DNA of 64,000 nucleotides from Nocardioides panacisoli. Lineage in GTDB: Bacteria > Actinomycetota > Actinomycetes > Propionibacteriales > Nocardioidaceae. The stretch covers positions 2,108,001 through 2,172,000 of the forward strand of contig NZ_CP080409.1 of NCBI RefSeq assembly GCF_019448235.1, written 5' to 3'. Below are positions 7,863-16,272 of this stretch, in pieces; within the stretch, counting starts at the first letter, position 1; the number at the start of each line of letters is the position of its first letter. A program made the translations under genes and the position numbers. Under the pieces are notes generated by a model that ran no database searches, was not told the origin of the DNA, and was given only the letters and a program-made list of their open reading frames with translations.

Positions 7863-9374
7863 TCAGACGGCGTACGCCGCCAGCTCACCGGCCAGCGCGT
7901 CGGTCGTGCGGCCGGTGATGCGGGTGCCCTCGGCGGTGTGCTCGAGCGAGGTGATCTCACCGTCGCGGTGCAGCCGGTCGATGAGGTCCCCGCGGGCATA
8001 GGGCACCAGCGCGGAGAACTCCACGTCGGGGCGTGGCAGGTCCGCCTCGATGGCGGCGACCGCCTCCTCGATGCCGGCACCGGTCTTCGCCGACACGACC
8101 ACCGCATGGGGTTCGCTGCGCCGCAGGCGGGAGAGCACCAGCGGGTCGGCCAGGTCGGCCTTGTTGACCATCACGATCTCGGGGATGTCGCCGGCCTCGA
8201 TGTCGGCGAGCACCTCCCGCACCGCGGAGAGCTGTCCCTCGGGATCGGGGTGCGAGCCGTCCACGACGTGCACCAGCAGGTCGGCGTCGGCGACCTCCTC
8301 CAACGTGGAGCGGAATGCCTCGACCAGCTGGTGGGGCAGGTGCCGGACGAACCCGACGGTGTCACTCATGGTGTAGACCCGCCCGTCGGCGGTCTGCGTA
8401 CGCCGCGTGGTCGGGTCCAGGGTGGCGAAGAGCGCGTCCTCGACCAGCACGCCGGCGCCGGTCAGCCGGTTGAGCAGCGAGGACTTGCCGGCGTTGGTGT
8501 AGCCGGCGATGGCGACGCTGGGCACCTGGTTGCGCTGCCGCTCCTGGCGCTTGGTGCGTCGCGTGCCGGCCATCTGCTTCAGCTCGCGGCGGAGCTTGGC
8601 GATCTTGTCGTTGATGCGGCGCCGGTCGGTCTCGATCTTGGTCTCACCGGGGCCGCGACCACCGATGCCCTCACCACCGGCCGCCTGGCCACCGGCCTGC
8701 CGGGAGAGGTTGCCGCCCCACCCGCGCAGGCGCTGCTTCATGTAGTTCAGCTGCGCCAGCTCGACCTGCGCCTTGCCCTCCTTGGACTTGGCGTGCTGGG
8801 CGAAGATGTCGAGGATCAGGGCGGTCCGGTCGACCACCTTGACGTGGATGCGGTCCTCGAGGTTGCGCAGTTGGGAGGGCGCGAGCTCGCCGTCGCAGAT
8901 CACGGTGTCGGCGCCGGTCGCCTTGACGATGTCGCGCACCTCCTCGACCTTGCCGCGGCCGATGTAGGTCGCGGGGTCGGGTGCCTGCCGGCGCTGGTAG
9001 ACGGCCTCGAGGATCTCCGAGCCGGCGGTCTCGGCGAGCAGCGCGAGCTCGGCCATGGAGTTCTCGGCGTCCTGCACGGTGCCCTCGGTCCACACACCGA
9101 CGAGCACCACCCGCTCCAGGCGGAGCTGGCGGTACTCGACCATGGAGATGTCCTCCAGGTCGGTGCGCAGCGCAGCGACGCGCCGCAGCGTCTGGCGGGC
9201 GTCGAGGTCGAGGTCGCCGGTCGTGGGTGTCGCGTCCGGGGCCCCCGCGCGGGAGGTGGCGGACGTGGTGCCGCTGCGGGGGCTGTCCCCGCGGCCGGTG
9301 GCGTCGTCCTCGTCGTCCCAGCCGGCGGTCTCGGCCAGCTCGTCGTCGAGGGAGAATTCAGATGCGTTCGTCAT
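7863..9374 (-). CDS. hflX: GTPase HflX
   Basis: HflX is a ribosome-binding GTPase that splits stalled 70S ribosomes. The 503-residue protein has an acidic N-terminal extension of about 60 residues, the HflX N-domain with YIGRGKVEEV (137-146), a coiled linker with GGRGPGETKIETDRRRI, and the G domain: G1 GYTNAGKS at 291-298, DTVGFV (G3) and NKAD (G4). I chose the ATG at 9374 because GGAGG lies six bases upstream and the reading frame above it has no homologous content. hflX beside lexA and close to dapF-miaA-miaB is a conserved actinobacterial order. Confidence 0.96.
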   Translation of the reverse strand: MTNASEFSLDDELAETAGWDDEDDATGRGDSPRSGTTSATSRAGAPDATPTTGDLDLDARQTLRRVAALRTDLEDISMVEYRQLRLERVVLVGVWTEGTVQDAENSMAELALLAETAGSEILEAVYQRRQAPDPATYIGRGKVEEVRDIVKATGADTVICDGELAPSQLRNLEDRIHVKVVDRTALILDIFAQHAKSKEGKAQVELAQLNYMKQRLRGWGGNLSRQAGGQAAGGEGIGGRGPGETKIETDRRRINDKIAKLRRELKQMAGTRRTKRQERQRNQVPSVAIAGYTNAGKSSLLNRLTGAGVLVEDALFATLDPTTRRTQTADGRVYTMSDTVGFVRHLPHQLVEAFRSTLEEVADADLLVHVVDGSHPDPEGQLSAVREVLADIEAGDIPEIVMVNKADLADPLVLSRLRRSEPHAVVVSAKTGAGIEEAVAAIEADLPRPDVEFSALVPYARGDLIDRLHRDGEITSLEHTAEGTRITGRTTDALAGELAAYAV

Positions 9375-9516
9375 GGGTGCCTCCAGCGTACGGCGGCGCC
9401 GCACGGAGCGCGATCCGATTAGGTCCTCCGACGTCCGTGACCCCACGACGCGACGTGTTCCCTCTCGCACCGTCGTCGATGCCGGACCCCGCCGCTCCCC
9501 CTGCGAGACTCGTCCG

Positions 9517-10782
9517 GTGACCGACGTACGCCGCCCCGCCCGCACCCTGCCGTGGACCGCACTGGTGCTGGGGCTGGGCATCGTGATGCTGGCGAGCTCG
9601 CTGCGTGCCGGCGTCACCAGCATCGGCGTGCTGCTGCCCGAGCTCCGCGAGGGCCTGGGCATGGACGCCACGACGGTGAGCCTGCTGACCTCGCTGCCGG
9701 TGTGGTGCTTCGCCGTCGTCGGCCTGGGCGCCGGCGCGGTGATCATGCGGCTGGGCGTGCACCGCGTGACGGTGCTGCTGCTGACCGCCATCGTCGTCGG
9801 CCTGCTGGCCCGCGCGGTGACCGACTCGGCGTGGGGGTTCCTGCTGGCCACCACGGTGGCGATGTTCGGTGCGGCCCTGGGCAACGTCGTCCTCCCGCCG
9901 CTGACCCGCCAGCACTTCCCCAACCGGGTCCCGTTGGTCAGTGCGTTGTACGGCGGCACGCTGCTGACCGGTGCGGCGGTCGCGGCCGGCACCTCGGCCC
10001 CCATCGCGGACGCCTTCGACTCCTGGCGCGTGGCGCTGGCCACCTGGTCGCTGCTGGCGCTGGTGGGCCTCGCGGTGTGGCTGCCCACCGCCATCGCCGA
10101 GCGGCCGCCGCGGCACGAGCGCCGCGCGGCCCGCACCCGGGCGACGATCTCGCTGGCCCGCGTGGCTCGCACCCGCGTGGCGTGGGCGCTCGCGCTCCTC
10201 TTCGGTGCCCAGTCCTCGCAGGCCTACGCCCAGTTCGGGTACTGGAGCGACATCTTCTCCGACGCCGGCGTCGACGCGACCCGCGCCGGCGCGATCCTCG
10301 GCGTGACGATCGCCGTCGGCATCCCGATCACGCTCTCCCTGCCGGTGCTGATGCGGTACGCCGGCACCTCGGTCGCCGTACCGATCAGCTTCGCCGCCAT
10401 CACCGCTGCCGGCTGGCTCGGTGTGGCGACCGCCCCGCTCTTCCTCGGCGGCTGGTTGTGGGGCCTGCTGCTGGGCACCGGCGGCTCGGCCTTCACTTGG
10501 TGCCTGGCGCTGATCGGCCTGCGTGCCCGCACGCCGCAGGGCAGCGCGCAGCTCTCGTCCTTCGCCCAGGGCACCGGCTACCTGCTCGCGGCGACCGCGA
10601 CGTTCTCGGTGGGCCTGCTGCACGACGCCACTGACACCTGGGGCGTGCCGATCGGCATGCTGATCGTGCTCACCGGCGTCATGGCCGTCGCCGGGTCGGT
10701 GGCGATCCGCTCCGCCCCGATCGAGGAGGAGCTGGCCGCGCAGGCCGATCAGGACGTCTCGGGCTCGAGCGTCCGCCGGTAG
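9517..10782 (+). CDS. MFS transporter, CynX/NimT (cyanate transporter-like) family
   Basis: A 421-residue protein with about 12 membrane helices in two bundles separated by a basic loop (ERPPRHERRAARTRATIS, about residues 196-213). The opening LASSLRAGVTSIGVLLPEL and the overall pattern match CynX/NimT-like major facilitator proteins, which export or import small anions or nitroimidazoles; the substrate cannot be assigned. The start is the GTG at 9517, just before the basic VTDVRRPAR and the first helix; no strong ribosome binding site is visible. The 142 bp shared with divergent hflX hold both promoters. A strong hairpin follows. Confidence 0.8.
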   Translation: MTDVRRPARTLPWTALVLGLGIVMLASSLRAGVTSIGVLLPELREGLGMDATTVSLLTSLPVWCFAVVGLGAGAVIMRLGVHRVTVLLLTAIVVGLLARAVTDSAWGFLLATTVAMFGAALGNVVLPPLTRQHFPNRVPLVSALYGGTLLTGAAVAAGTSAPIADAFDSWRVALATWSLLALVGLAVWLPTAIAERPPRHERRAARTRATISLARVARTRVAWALALLFGAQSSQAYAQFGYWSDIFSDAGVDATRAGAILGVTIAVGIPITLSLPVLMRYAGTSVAVPISFAAITAAGWLGVATAPLFLGGWLWGLLLGTGGSAFTWCLALIGLRARTPQGSAQLSSFAQGTGYLLAATATFSVGLLHDATDTWGVPIGMLIVLTGVMAVAGSVAIRSAPIEEELAAQADQDVSGSSVRR

Positions 10783-10788
10783 AGCACC

Positions 10789-10819
10789 TCATCGCCCCCC
10801 TGTGCCGAGGGGGCGATGA
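10789..10819. terminator. Bidirectional terminator hairpin
   Basis: TCATCGCCCCC (10789-10799) pairs perfectly with GGGGGCGATGA (10809-10819), an 11-bp stem between the convergent MFS and SDR genes. Confidence 0.8.
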
Positions 10820-10828
10820 AGTCGTCGG

Positions 10829-11605
10829 TCACTTCGGGGGCATGCGGATGCCGCCGTCGACCCGGATCACCTCACCGTTCATGTAGGAGTTGGTCAGGCA
10901 CTCCAGGACCATGCTGGCCAACTCGTCGGGGACGCCGAGACGCTTGGGGAACAGCACGCTCTGGCCGAGCCGGGCCTTGAACTCCTCGGCCTGCTCGCCC
11001 TCGCCGTAGATCGGGGTGTCGATCAGGCCGGGGGCGACGGTGTTGAGGCGGATGCCGGCGGCGGAGAGGTCCCGCGCGACGGGGAGCGTCATGCCGACGA
11101 CGCCACCCTTGGAGGCGGAGTACGACGCCTGGCCGATCTGGCCGTCGAAGGCCGCGACGCTGGCGAGGTTGACGATCGCACCCCGGCAGTTGTCCGCGTC
11201 GGGCTCGTTCTGGCTCATGGCGGTCGCGGCCTGGCGGACCATGTCGAAGGTGCCGATCAGGTTGATGGCGATGACCTTGGTGAAGGCGGCCAGGTCGTGG
11301 GCGGACTCGACCTGGCCGTCGCGGCCGATGGTGCGCTGGGCCCAGCCGATGCCGGCGGAGTTGACGACGGCGCGCAACGGGGCGATGTCGGCGGCGGCCG
11401 TCACTGCCGCACCGATCTGGTCGGTGTCGGTGACGTCGACCTGCGCGAAGACGCCCTTGATCTCGTCGGCGAGTGCCTCACCGCGGTCGGCCTGCAGGTC
11501 CGCGACGACGACGGTCGCGCCCTTGGCGGCGAGCTGGCGGGCGGCCGCGGCGCCGATGCCCGAGGCGCCGCCGGTGACGATGGCTGAAGATCCGGAGAGT
11601 TCCAT
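10829..11605 (-). CDS. Short-chain dehydrogenase/reductase (HSD10 / 3-hydroxyacyl-CoA dehydrogenase-like)
   Basis: A 258-residue classical SDR. The NAD site is TGGASGIG at residues 11-18, NSAG at about 88-91, and the catalytic set is Ser in LASVAAF with YSASK. Asp36 in VVADLQ at the end of strand 2 indicates NAD(H) preference. It resembles type-2 3-hydroxyacyl-CoA dehydrogenases (HSD10-like), including the insert DADNCRGAIVNLAS before the active-site serine, so fatty-acid or steroid side-chain oxidation is possible. It is last in a minus-strand group behind dapF (31-bp gap) and may be cotranscribed with it, although the functions are unrelated. Confidence 0.88.
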   Translation of the reverse strand: MELSGSSAIVTGGASGIGAAAARQLAAKGATVVVADLQADRGEALADEIKGVFAQVDVTDTDQIGAAVTAAADIAPLRAVVNSAGIGWAQRTIGRDGQVESAHDLAAFTKVIAINLIGTFDMVRQAATAMSQNEPDADNCRGAIVNLASVAAFDGQIGQASYSASKGGVVGMTLPVARDLSAAGIRLNTVAPGLIDTPIYGEGEQAEEFKARLGQSVLFPKRLGVPDELASMVLECLTNSYMNGEVIRVDGGIRMPPK

Positions 11606-11636
11606 GTTCGGAGACTAACCGGGCCGGCGAGGACCC

Positions 11637-12461
11637 CTAGAGCGAGGTCGTGCCGCGGCCGACGATCACGGCCGGCCCCGTCATCAGCACCCGGTCCTCG
11701 GTGGTCCAGGTGACGCGCAGCGTGCCGCCGGGCAGGTCGATGCGGTACGGCGTACCGCGCTCGGCGTCGTCGGCGACCGCGGTGGCGACCATGACCGCGC
11801 ACGCGCCCGTGCCGCAGGAGCGGGTCTCGCCCGAGCCACGCTCGTGGACCCGCATCGCGACGTGGTGCGGCGCACGCCGCTGGACGAACTCGACATTGAC
11901 CCCGTGCGGATAGGTCGCCGGGTCGTGCAGCGGTGCCTCGCGCAGCGGGCCCGCGTCGTCGAGGTCCTCCACGAAGGCGACGGCGTGGGGGTTGCCCATG
12001 TCGACGTGGCGGGCGGACCACTCCCAGCCGCCGACGCCGATGACGGTCTCGCCCAGCAGCCGCGGCGCGCCCATGTCGACGGTGATGTCGGGGCCGTCGA
12101 AGCGCAGCGTCTTGACGCCGTCGCGGGTCGCGATCGGCAGCGGCCGCGTCGGGTCGGCCCACCCCTCCTCGACCAGGTAGCGCCCGAAGACGCGGATGCC
12201 GTTGCCGCACATCTCCGACAGCGAGCCGTCGGCGTTGCGGTAGTCCATGAACCACTCGGCGTCCTGCCCGCGCGCCTCGTCGACGGCCTCGGTCCGCACG
12301 ACGCGGAGTACGCCGTCACCACCGAGTCCGGCGCGGCGATCGGTGAGCGCACGCACCCGGCCGGCGGTCAGGTCGACGTGGACCGTGCCGTCGGGGTCGG
12401 GCAGCAGCACGAAGTCGTTCTCGGTGCCGTGGCCCTTCGCGAAGGGGTAGGCGTCGCTCAC
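11637..12461 (-). CDS. dapF: Diaminopimelate epimerase
   Basis: DapF converts LL- to meso-diaminopimelate for lysine and peptidoglycan synthesis. It is PLP-independent and uses two cysteines, visible here as Cys85 (SEMCGNGIR) and Cys216 (RSCGTGACA). The N-terminal FAKGHGTENDFVLL is also diagnostic. The 274-residue length is normal. It follows an SDR gene by 25 bp and belongs to the miaA-dapF neighbourhood typical of actinobacteria, here interrupted by an SDR and a DHFR-like gene. Confidence 0.97.
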   Translation of the reverse strand: MSDAYPFAKGHGTENDFVLLPDPDGTVHVDLTAGRVRALTDRRAGLGGDGVLRVVRTEAVDEARGQDAEWFMDYRNADGSLSEMCGNGIRVFGRYLVEEGWADPTRPLPIATRDGVKTLRFDGPDITVDMGAPRLLGETVIGVGGWEWSARHVDMGNPHAVAFVEDLDDAGPLREAPLHDPATYPHGVNVEFVQRRAPHHVAMRVHERGSGETRSCGTGACAVMVATAVADDAERGTPYRIDLPGGTLRVTWTTEDRVLMTGPAVIVGRGTTSL

Positions 12462-12486
12462 GTTCCCAGCCTAGTTGGGCCCCGGG

Positions 12487-13314
12487 TCACCGGGTCGGGC
12501 GACCGCGCCGCAGCGCCGGGTGGCCCCTGGCGATCAGCGGCAGCAGCGCCGAGCGCGGGACCAGCGGCGCGAGCATCGCGCCGATCCGGTTGGGGGCGCC
12601 GGGCACGACGACCGTGCGGCCCTTGGCGAGGCCGTCGATCCCGGCCCGGGCCACGGCCGGTGCGCTGACCCACATCGCCCGCGGCACCGACCCGTGGGCC
12701 TCCTCCTCGGTGAAGCCGGCTGCCGCCACGAAGCCGGTGTCGACCGGGCCCGGGCACAGGGCGGTCACGGTGACGCCCGTCCCCTTGGTCTCGGCGGCGA
12801 GCGCCTGGGTGTAGGAGAGCACGTGGGCCTTCGCGGCGCCGTACCCCGCCTGGCCGGGGAAGGGCTGGAAGGCGATCGTCGAGGCGACGTTGAGCAGGGC
12901 GCCCCGGCCCCGCTGCGTGGCGCCGGGCAGCCAGCGGGTGGTCAGGTCGACCACCGAGGCGACGTCGACCTCGACCTGGTCCAGCTCACGCTCCACGTCG
13001 GCGTCGGCCACGGGGCCGGTGGTGGAGAAGCCGGCGTTGTTGACCAGCACGTCCACGGTGACACCGAGGTCCGCGACCCGGTCCAGGAGCTCGGCCCGGG
13101 CGGCGCGGTCGGCCAGGTCGGTGGGCAGGACGTCGGCGGTCCCGCCGGCGGCGACGACCTGGTCGGCGACCTCGCGGAGCTTGTCCTCGCTGCGCGCGAC
13201 CAACACGACGCGGTGACCGCGGGTCGCGAGCTCGCGGGCGATGGCGGCACCGATGCCGGACGAGGCGCCGGTGACCAGGGCGGCAGTGCTCGGGCTGGGA
13301 GCAGGAAGCGTCAT
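12487..13314 (-). CDS. Short-chain dehydrogenase/reductase
   Basis: A 275-residue SDR with ALVTGASSGIGAAIA (cofactor site, about residues 12-26), NNAGF and the active-site pattern ASTIAFQPFPGQAGYGAAKAHVLSYTQAL (S...YxxxK). ARSEDKL after strand 2 suggests NADP(H). The C-terminal half (WVSAPAVARAGIDGLAKGRTVVVPG) resembles DltE/YqjQ-like SDRs of unknown substrate. It lies between the DHFR-like gene and dapF with short gaps, consistent with one transcription unit starting at miaA. Confidence 0.85.
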   Translation of the reverse strand: MTLPAPSPSTAALVTGASSGIGAAIARELATRGHRVVLVARSEDKLREVADQVVAAGGTADVLPTDLADRAARAELLDRVADLGVTVDVLVNNAGFSTTGPVADADVERELDQVEVDVASVVDLTTRWLPGATQRGRGALLNVASTIAFQPFPGQAGYGAAKAHVLSYTQALAAETKGTGVTVTALCPGPVDTGFVAAAGFTEEEAHGSVPRAMWVSAPAVARAGIDGLAKGRTVVVPGAPNRIGAMLAPLVPRSALLPLIARGHPALRRGRPTR

Positions 13315-13335
13315 GGCACCGAGGCTACGTCGGTC

Positions 13336-13908
13336 TCACCACTCCCCCGGTCCCCGCACGCGGTAACGGTGGCAGGTGAAGTCCCGGTTGCGTCCCGTCT
13401 CCACCAGCTCGAGTGCGAGACGACGCGGCAGCAGCGGACGCCCCGAACCCAGCGTCACCGGCGCGACGTAGGTGATGACCTCGTCGAGCAGCCCGGCGTC
13501 GGCGAACTGGCCGGCGAGGTCACCACCACCCACCACCCACAGGTCCTTGCCGTCGGCGGCGGCCACCATGGCGTCGTGCACGGCACGCACCTCACCGGAG
13601 GCGAACCGGATGTCGCGGCCGGGCTCGGCGGAGAGGTCGCGATGGGTCATCACGAACGCCGGCAGGTCATAGGGCCACGGCGACCCGACCTCCTCGACGA
13701 CGTCGGCGCTGTGGGCGAGCACCCATTCGTACGTCGTCGCCCCCATCACGATCGCACCGATGTCGGCGAAGAACGCGTCGTAGTTGAGCAGACCCTCGTG
13801 GTCCTGGTCGTTGCCGAAGAGCCATGCGAGGGAGTCCTCCGCGTCGGCGATGAAGCCGTCGAGACTGGTCGCGGTGTAGTAGGTCAGGGTGGGCCGCCGA
13901 TCGTTCAT
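13336..13908 (-). CDS. Dihydrofolate reductase-like / RibD C-terminal domain protein
   Basis: A 190-residue protein of the RibD C-terminal/DHFR fold. Features: TLTYYTATSLDGFIAD at the start, IGAIVMGATTYEW, DLWVVGGGDLAGQF (nucleotide-binding GG) and GSGRPLLPRRL near the end. These stand-alone proteins are NADPH-dependent reductases of unknown substrate rather than true DHFRs. The ATG at 13908 overlaps the miaA stop codon by 4 nt (ATGA), so translation is probably coupled to miaA. Confidence 0.85.
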   Translation of the reverse strand: MNDRRPTLTYYTATSLDGFIADAEDSLAWLFGNDQDHEGLLNYDAFFADIGAIVMGATTYEWVLAHSADVVEEVGSPWPYDLPAFVMTHRDLSAEPGRDIRFASGEVRAVHDAMVAAADGKDLWVVGGGDLAGQFADAGLLDEVITYVAPVTLGSGRPLLPRRLALELVETGRNRDFTCHRYRVRGPGEW

Positions 13909-14846
13909 GGGGCCACCCTCTCGCCGACCACCGACAGCGCACGGTCGATCCGGTGCGGGTCGTCGTGGGCCACCCAGTGGATGCGCGGGTCCTTGCGCCA
14001 CCACGCCATCTGGCGGCGCGAGAACTGCCGCGTCGCCACGACGATCCGGTCACGGGCCTGCGCCAGCGTCATCTCTCCATCCAGGTGCGCCAGGACCTCG
14101 CGGTAGCCGATCGCACGGGACGCCGTGCGTCCCTCACGCAGGCCCGCCCCGACCAGCCGTTCCACCTCGGCCACGAGGCCCTCGTCGAACATCCGGTCCA
14201 CGCGGAGCTCGATGCGCTCGTCGAGCACCGCCCGGTCGATCTCGATACCGACCTGCACGGTCGTGGGGTCGACGTACTCCTGCCGCGGCAGGCTGGCCGA
14301 GAAGGGTCGACCGGTCAGCTCGATGACCTCGAGCGCGCGCACGATGCGGCGACCGTTGTCGGGCACGATGCGCTCGGCCGCCGCCGGGTCGCGCTCGGCC
14401 AGCAGTGCGTGCAACGCGTGGGACCCGCGCTCGGCCAGCTCCGCCTCCCAGGCCTCCCGCAGCGCGGCATCGGTGCCCGGGAAGTCGAAGTGGTCGAGGA
14501 TCGCACGGGTGTAGAGCGCCGAGCCGCCCACCAGCACCGGCGAGCGGCCGCGCCCGCGGATCTCCGCGATCGCGTCGCGCGCCCATCCCTGGAACTGCGC
14601 CACCGTCGCCGGGTCGCGCACCTCGTGGGTGTCCAGCAGGTGGTGCGGGATCCCCCGACGCTCGGCGGGCGGCAGCTTCGCGGTGCCGACGTCCATGCCG
14701 CGGTAGACCTGCATCGCGTCGGTGTTGACCACCTCGCCGCCCAACGCCTCCGCGAGGTCGAGCGAGAGGCCGGTCTTGCCCGAGGCCGTGGGGCCCACGA
14801 CCGCCACCACGGCCGGCTGTGCGCGACGCTCGGCGGCGGTGACCAT
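13905..14846 (-). CDS. miaA: tRNA dimethylallyltransferase MiaA
   Basis: MiaA adds dimethylallyl to N6 of A37 in tRNAs reading UNN codons; MiaB, also in this window, then methylthiolates it. The 313-residue protein has the P-loop GPTASGKT (18-25), then VVNTDAMQVYRGMDVGTAK, HHLLD, and FSRRQMAWWRKD near the end for tRNA contact. The ATG at 14846 precedes VTAAERRAQPAVVAVVGPT. It leads a minus-strand group and is divergent from a small antitoxin-like gene. Confidence 0.97.
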   Translation of the reverse strand: MVTAAERRAQPAVVAVVGPTASGKTGLSLDLAEALGGEVVNTDAMQVYRGMDVGTAKLPPAERRGIPHHLLDTHEVRDPATVAQFQGWARDAIAEIRGRGRSPVLVGGSALYTRAILDHFDFPGTDAALREAWEAELAERGSHALHALLAERDPAAAERIVPDNGRRIVRALEVIELTGRPFSASLPRQEYVDPTTVQVGIEIDRAVLDERIELRVDRMFDEGLVAEVERLVGAGLREGRTASRAIGYREVLAHLDGEMTLAQARDRIVVATRQFSRRQMAWWRKDPRIHWVAHDDPHRIDRALSVVGERVAP

Positions 14847-14913
14847 GGTGCCAGTGTGGCGTTCTGGCTAGGCTGGCGTCACGCACACCCCCCCTCTGGA
14901 GGAGAGAAGTCTC

Positions 14914-15120
14914 GTGGGTTTCTTCAGCAAGGCCAAGGACAAGCTGACCAAAGCCGTCGACGACCACGGCGACAAGATCAGCGACGGCATCGACAAGGGC
15001 GCGGCCAAGCTGAGCGAGAAGACCGGCGGCAAGTACGACGACAAGATCCAGCAGGGCACGGACAAGGCCAAGGACGCCCTCGACAAGCTCGACGGCAAGG
15101 ACGACGACATCCAGAACTGA
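14914..15120 (+). CDS. Small highly charged protein, Rv0909/MT0933-like antitoxin family
   Basis: A 68-residue, lysine/aspartate-rich soluble protein: MGFFSKAKDKLTKAVDDHGDK, followed by repeated helical GIDKGAAKLSEKTGGKYDDKIQQG segments. This is the pattern of the MT0933 (Rv0909) antitoxin family. The GTG at 14914 follows a strong GGAGGAGAGAAG. In M. tuberculosis the partner toxin Rv0910 is an SRPBCC protein next to it; no such gene is adjacent here, so this is an orphan and a general stress or structural role is equally possible. Confidence 0.7.
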   Translation: MGFFSKAKDKLTKAVDDHGDKISDGIDKGAAKLSEKTGGKYDDKIQQGTDKAKDALDKLDGKDDDIQN

Positions 15121-15128
15121 GCTCGTGA

Positions 15129-15146
15129 CGCCGCCCTCGGGCGGCG
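15129..15146 (+). terminator. Short hairpin after the antitoxin-like gene
   Basis: An 8-bp GC stem (15129-15136 with 15139-15146) starts 8 bp after the stop codon of the small charged protein. It is a probable terminator and argues that the next gene starts downstream of it. Confidence 0.55.
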
Positions 15147-15175
15147 CACGAACGACGGACGGGCAGAGCACCTCG

Positions 15176-15664
15176 GTGACCATCAGGGACGACACGACCG
15201 GCAAGGTTCGGTTCGCCGTCGTCCCCGCCGCCTACGTCTTCCTTCTGCGGGAGACGGCGGTCGGGTCCACCGAGGTGCTCCTGCAATTGCGCCAGCACAC
15301 CGGCTTCATGGACGGCCACTGGGCAGCGGCCGCCGCGGGCCACGTCGAGGCCGGCGAGACGGCGTACGACGCCGCGCAGCGGGAGGCGCACGAGGAGATC
15401 GCCGTCGACGGGCTGGCCCTGGAGTTCCTCACCTCGATGCAGCGCACCGCCGGCGGACCGGCGATCGACGAGCGCATCGACTTCTTCTTCACCGCCCGCG
15501 ACTGGCGGGGTGAACCCCGCATCACCGAACCCGACAAGTGCGCCGACCTGCAGTGGTTCGCCCTCGACGCCCTGCCCGACCCGGTGGTGCCGCACGAGCT
15601 GGTCGTGCTCGAGGGCATCCGCACCGGCGGCGTGGCGGCGTACACCACCCACGGCTTCGGCTGA
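15176..15664 (+). CDS. NUDIX hydrolase
   Basis: A NUDIX pyrophosphatase of 162 residues from the GTG at 15176. The Nudix box GHVEAGETAYDAAQREAHEEI fits GX5EX7REUXEEXGU, with the metal-binding REAHEE. Before it, RQHTGFMDGHWAAAAAGH is common in mutator/ADP-sugar-like members. The substrate is unknown. An upstream in-frame GTG at 15125 would give 179 residues, but that stretch contains the terminator-like hairpin and a low-complexity N-terminus, so I prefer 15176. Confidence 0.85.
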   Translation: MTIRDDTTGKVRFAVVPAAYVFLLRETAVGSTEVLLQLRQHTGFMDGHWAAAAAGHVEAGETAYDAAQREAHEEIAVDGLALEFLTSMQRTAGGPAIDERIDFFFTARDWRGEPRITEPDKCADLQWFALDALPDPVVPHELVVLEGIRTGGVAAYTTHGFG

Positions 15665-15702
15665 GTTCGGGCGGGGTCCGCACCGGTGGCTACGCTGCGG
15701 CC

Positions 15703-16245
15703 ATGAGCGCTGCGCTGCTGTGGGTGGACCTGGAGATGACCGGCTTGGACCCGGTCGAGGACCGGATCCTGGAGGTGGCCGCGATCGCCACCGACTGGGA
15801 CTTCACCACGCTCGACACCTACGAGGCCGTCAAGCAGTGCGGCCCGGCCCTGATGAAGAAGCGCATGGTGGGCGACTTCTGGGAGGCGAACGCCGCGGTG
15901 CGCGAGGCCCTGCTGGAGCAGAACGAGCACGGCAAGAACGGCCGGACCGTGGAGAACGAGCTGCTCGACTTCGTCGACGAGCACTTCGGCGACGGCGCGA
16001 CGAAAGTCGTGCTCGCCGGCAACTCCATCCACCAGGACCGCAAGTTCATCGCGAACGAGTGGCCGCGGCTGGACTCGCGGCTGCACTACCGGATGCTCGA
16101 CGTCTCGGCGTGGAAGGTCGTCTTCGAGGGCAAGTACGACGAGCGCTTCGCCAAGGCCGGCGCCCACCGCGCCCTCGCCGACATCGAGGAGTCCATCGCC
16201 GAGATGCAGCACTACCTCAGCTTCGTCGGCGAACGTACCGACTGA
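15703..16245 (+). CDS. orn: Oligoribonuclease
   Basis: Orn degrades 2-5-nt RNAs and pGpG to mononucleotides at the end of RNA turnover. The 180-residue DEDDh exonuclease shows Asp9 and Glu11 (WVDLEMTGLD), the conserved NSIHQDRKFI with an Asp, and HRALADIEESI with the His and last Asp. The ATG at 15703 is set by the family start (LLWVDLEMTG). It lies 38 bp after the NUDIX gene. A CTGACGCGTCAG palindrome overlaps the stop region. Confidence 0.97.
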   Translation: MSAALLWVDLEMTGLDPVEDRILEVAAIATDWDFTTLDTYEAVKQCGPALMKKRMVGDFWEANAAVREALLEQNEHGKNGRTVENELLDFVDEHFGDGATKVVLAGNSIHQDRKFIANEWPRLDSRLHYRMLDVSAWKVVFEGKYDERFAKAGAHRALADIEESIAEMQHYLSFVGERTD

Positions 16246-16272
16246 CGCGTCAGGGCCGGTTGTTGCCACTCC

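Noticed and set aside
15125..15175. Upstream start of the NUDIX gene
   Set aside because: The stretch contains the terminator-like hairpin of the preceding gene and no conserved residues.
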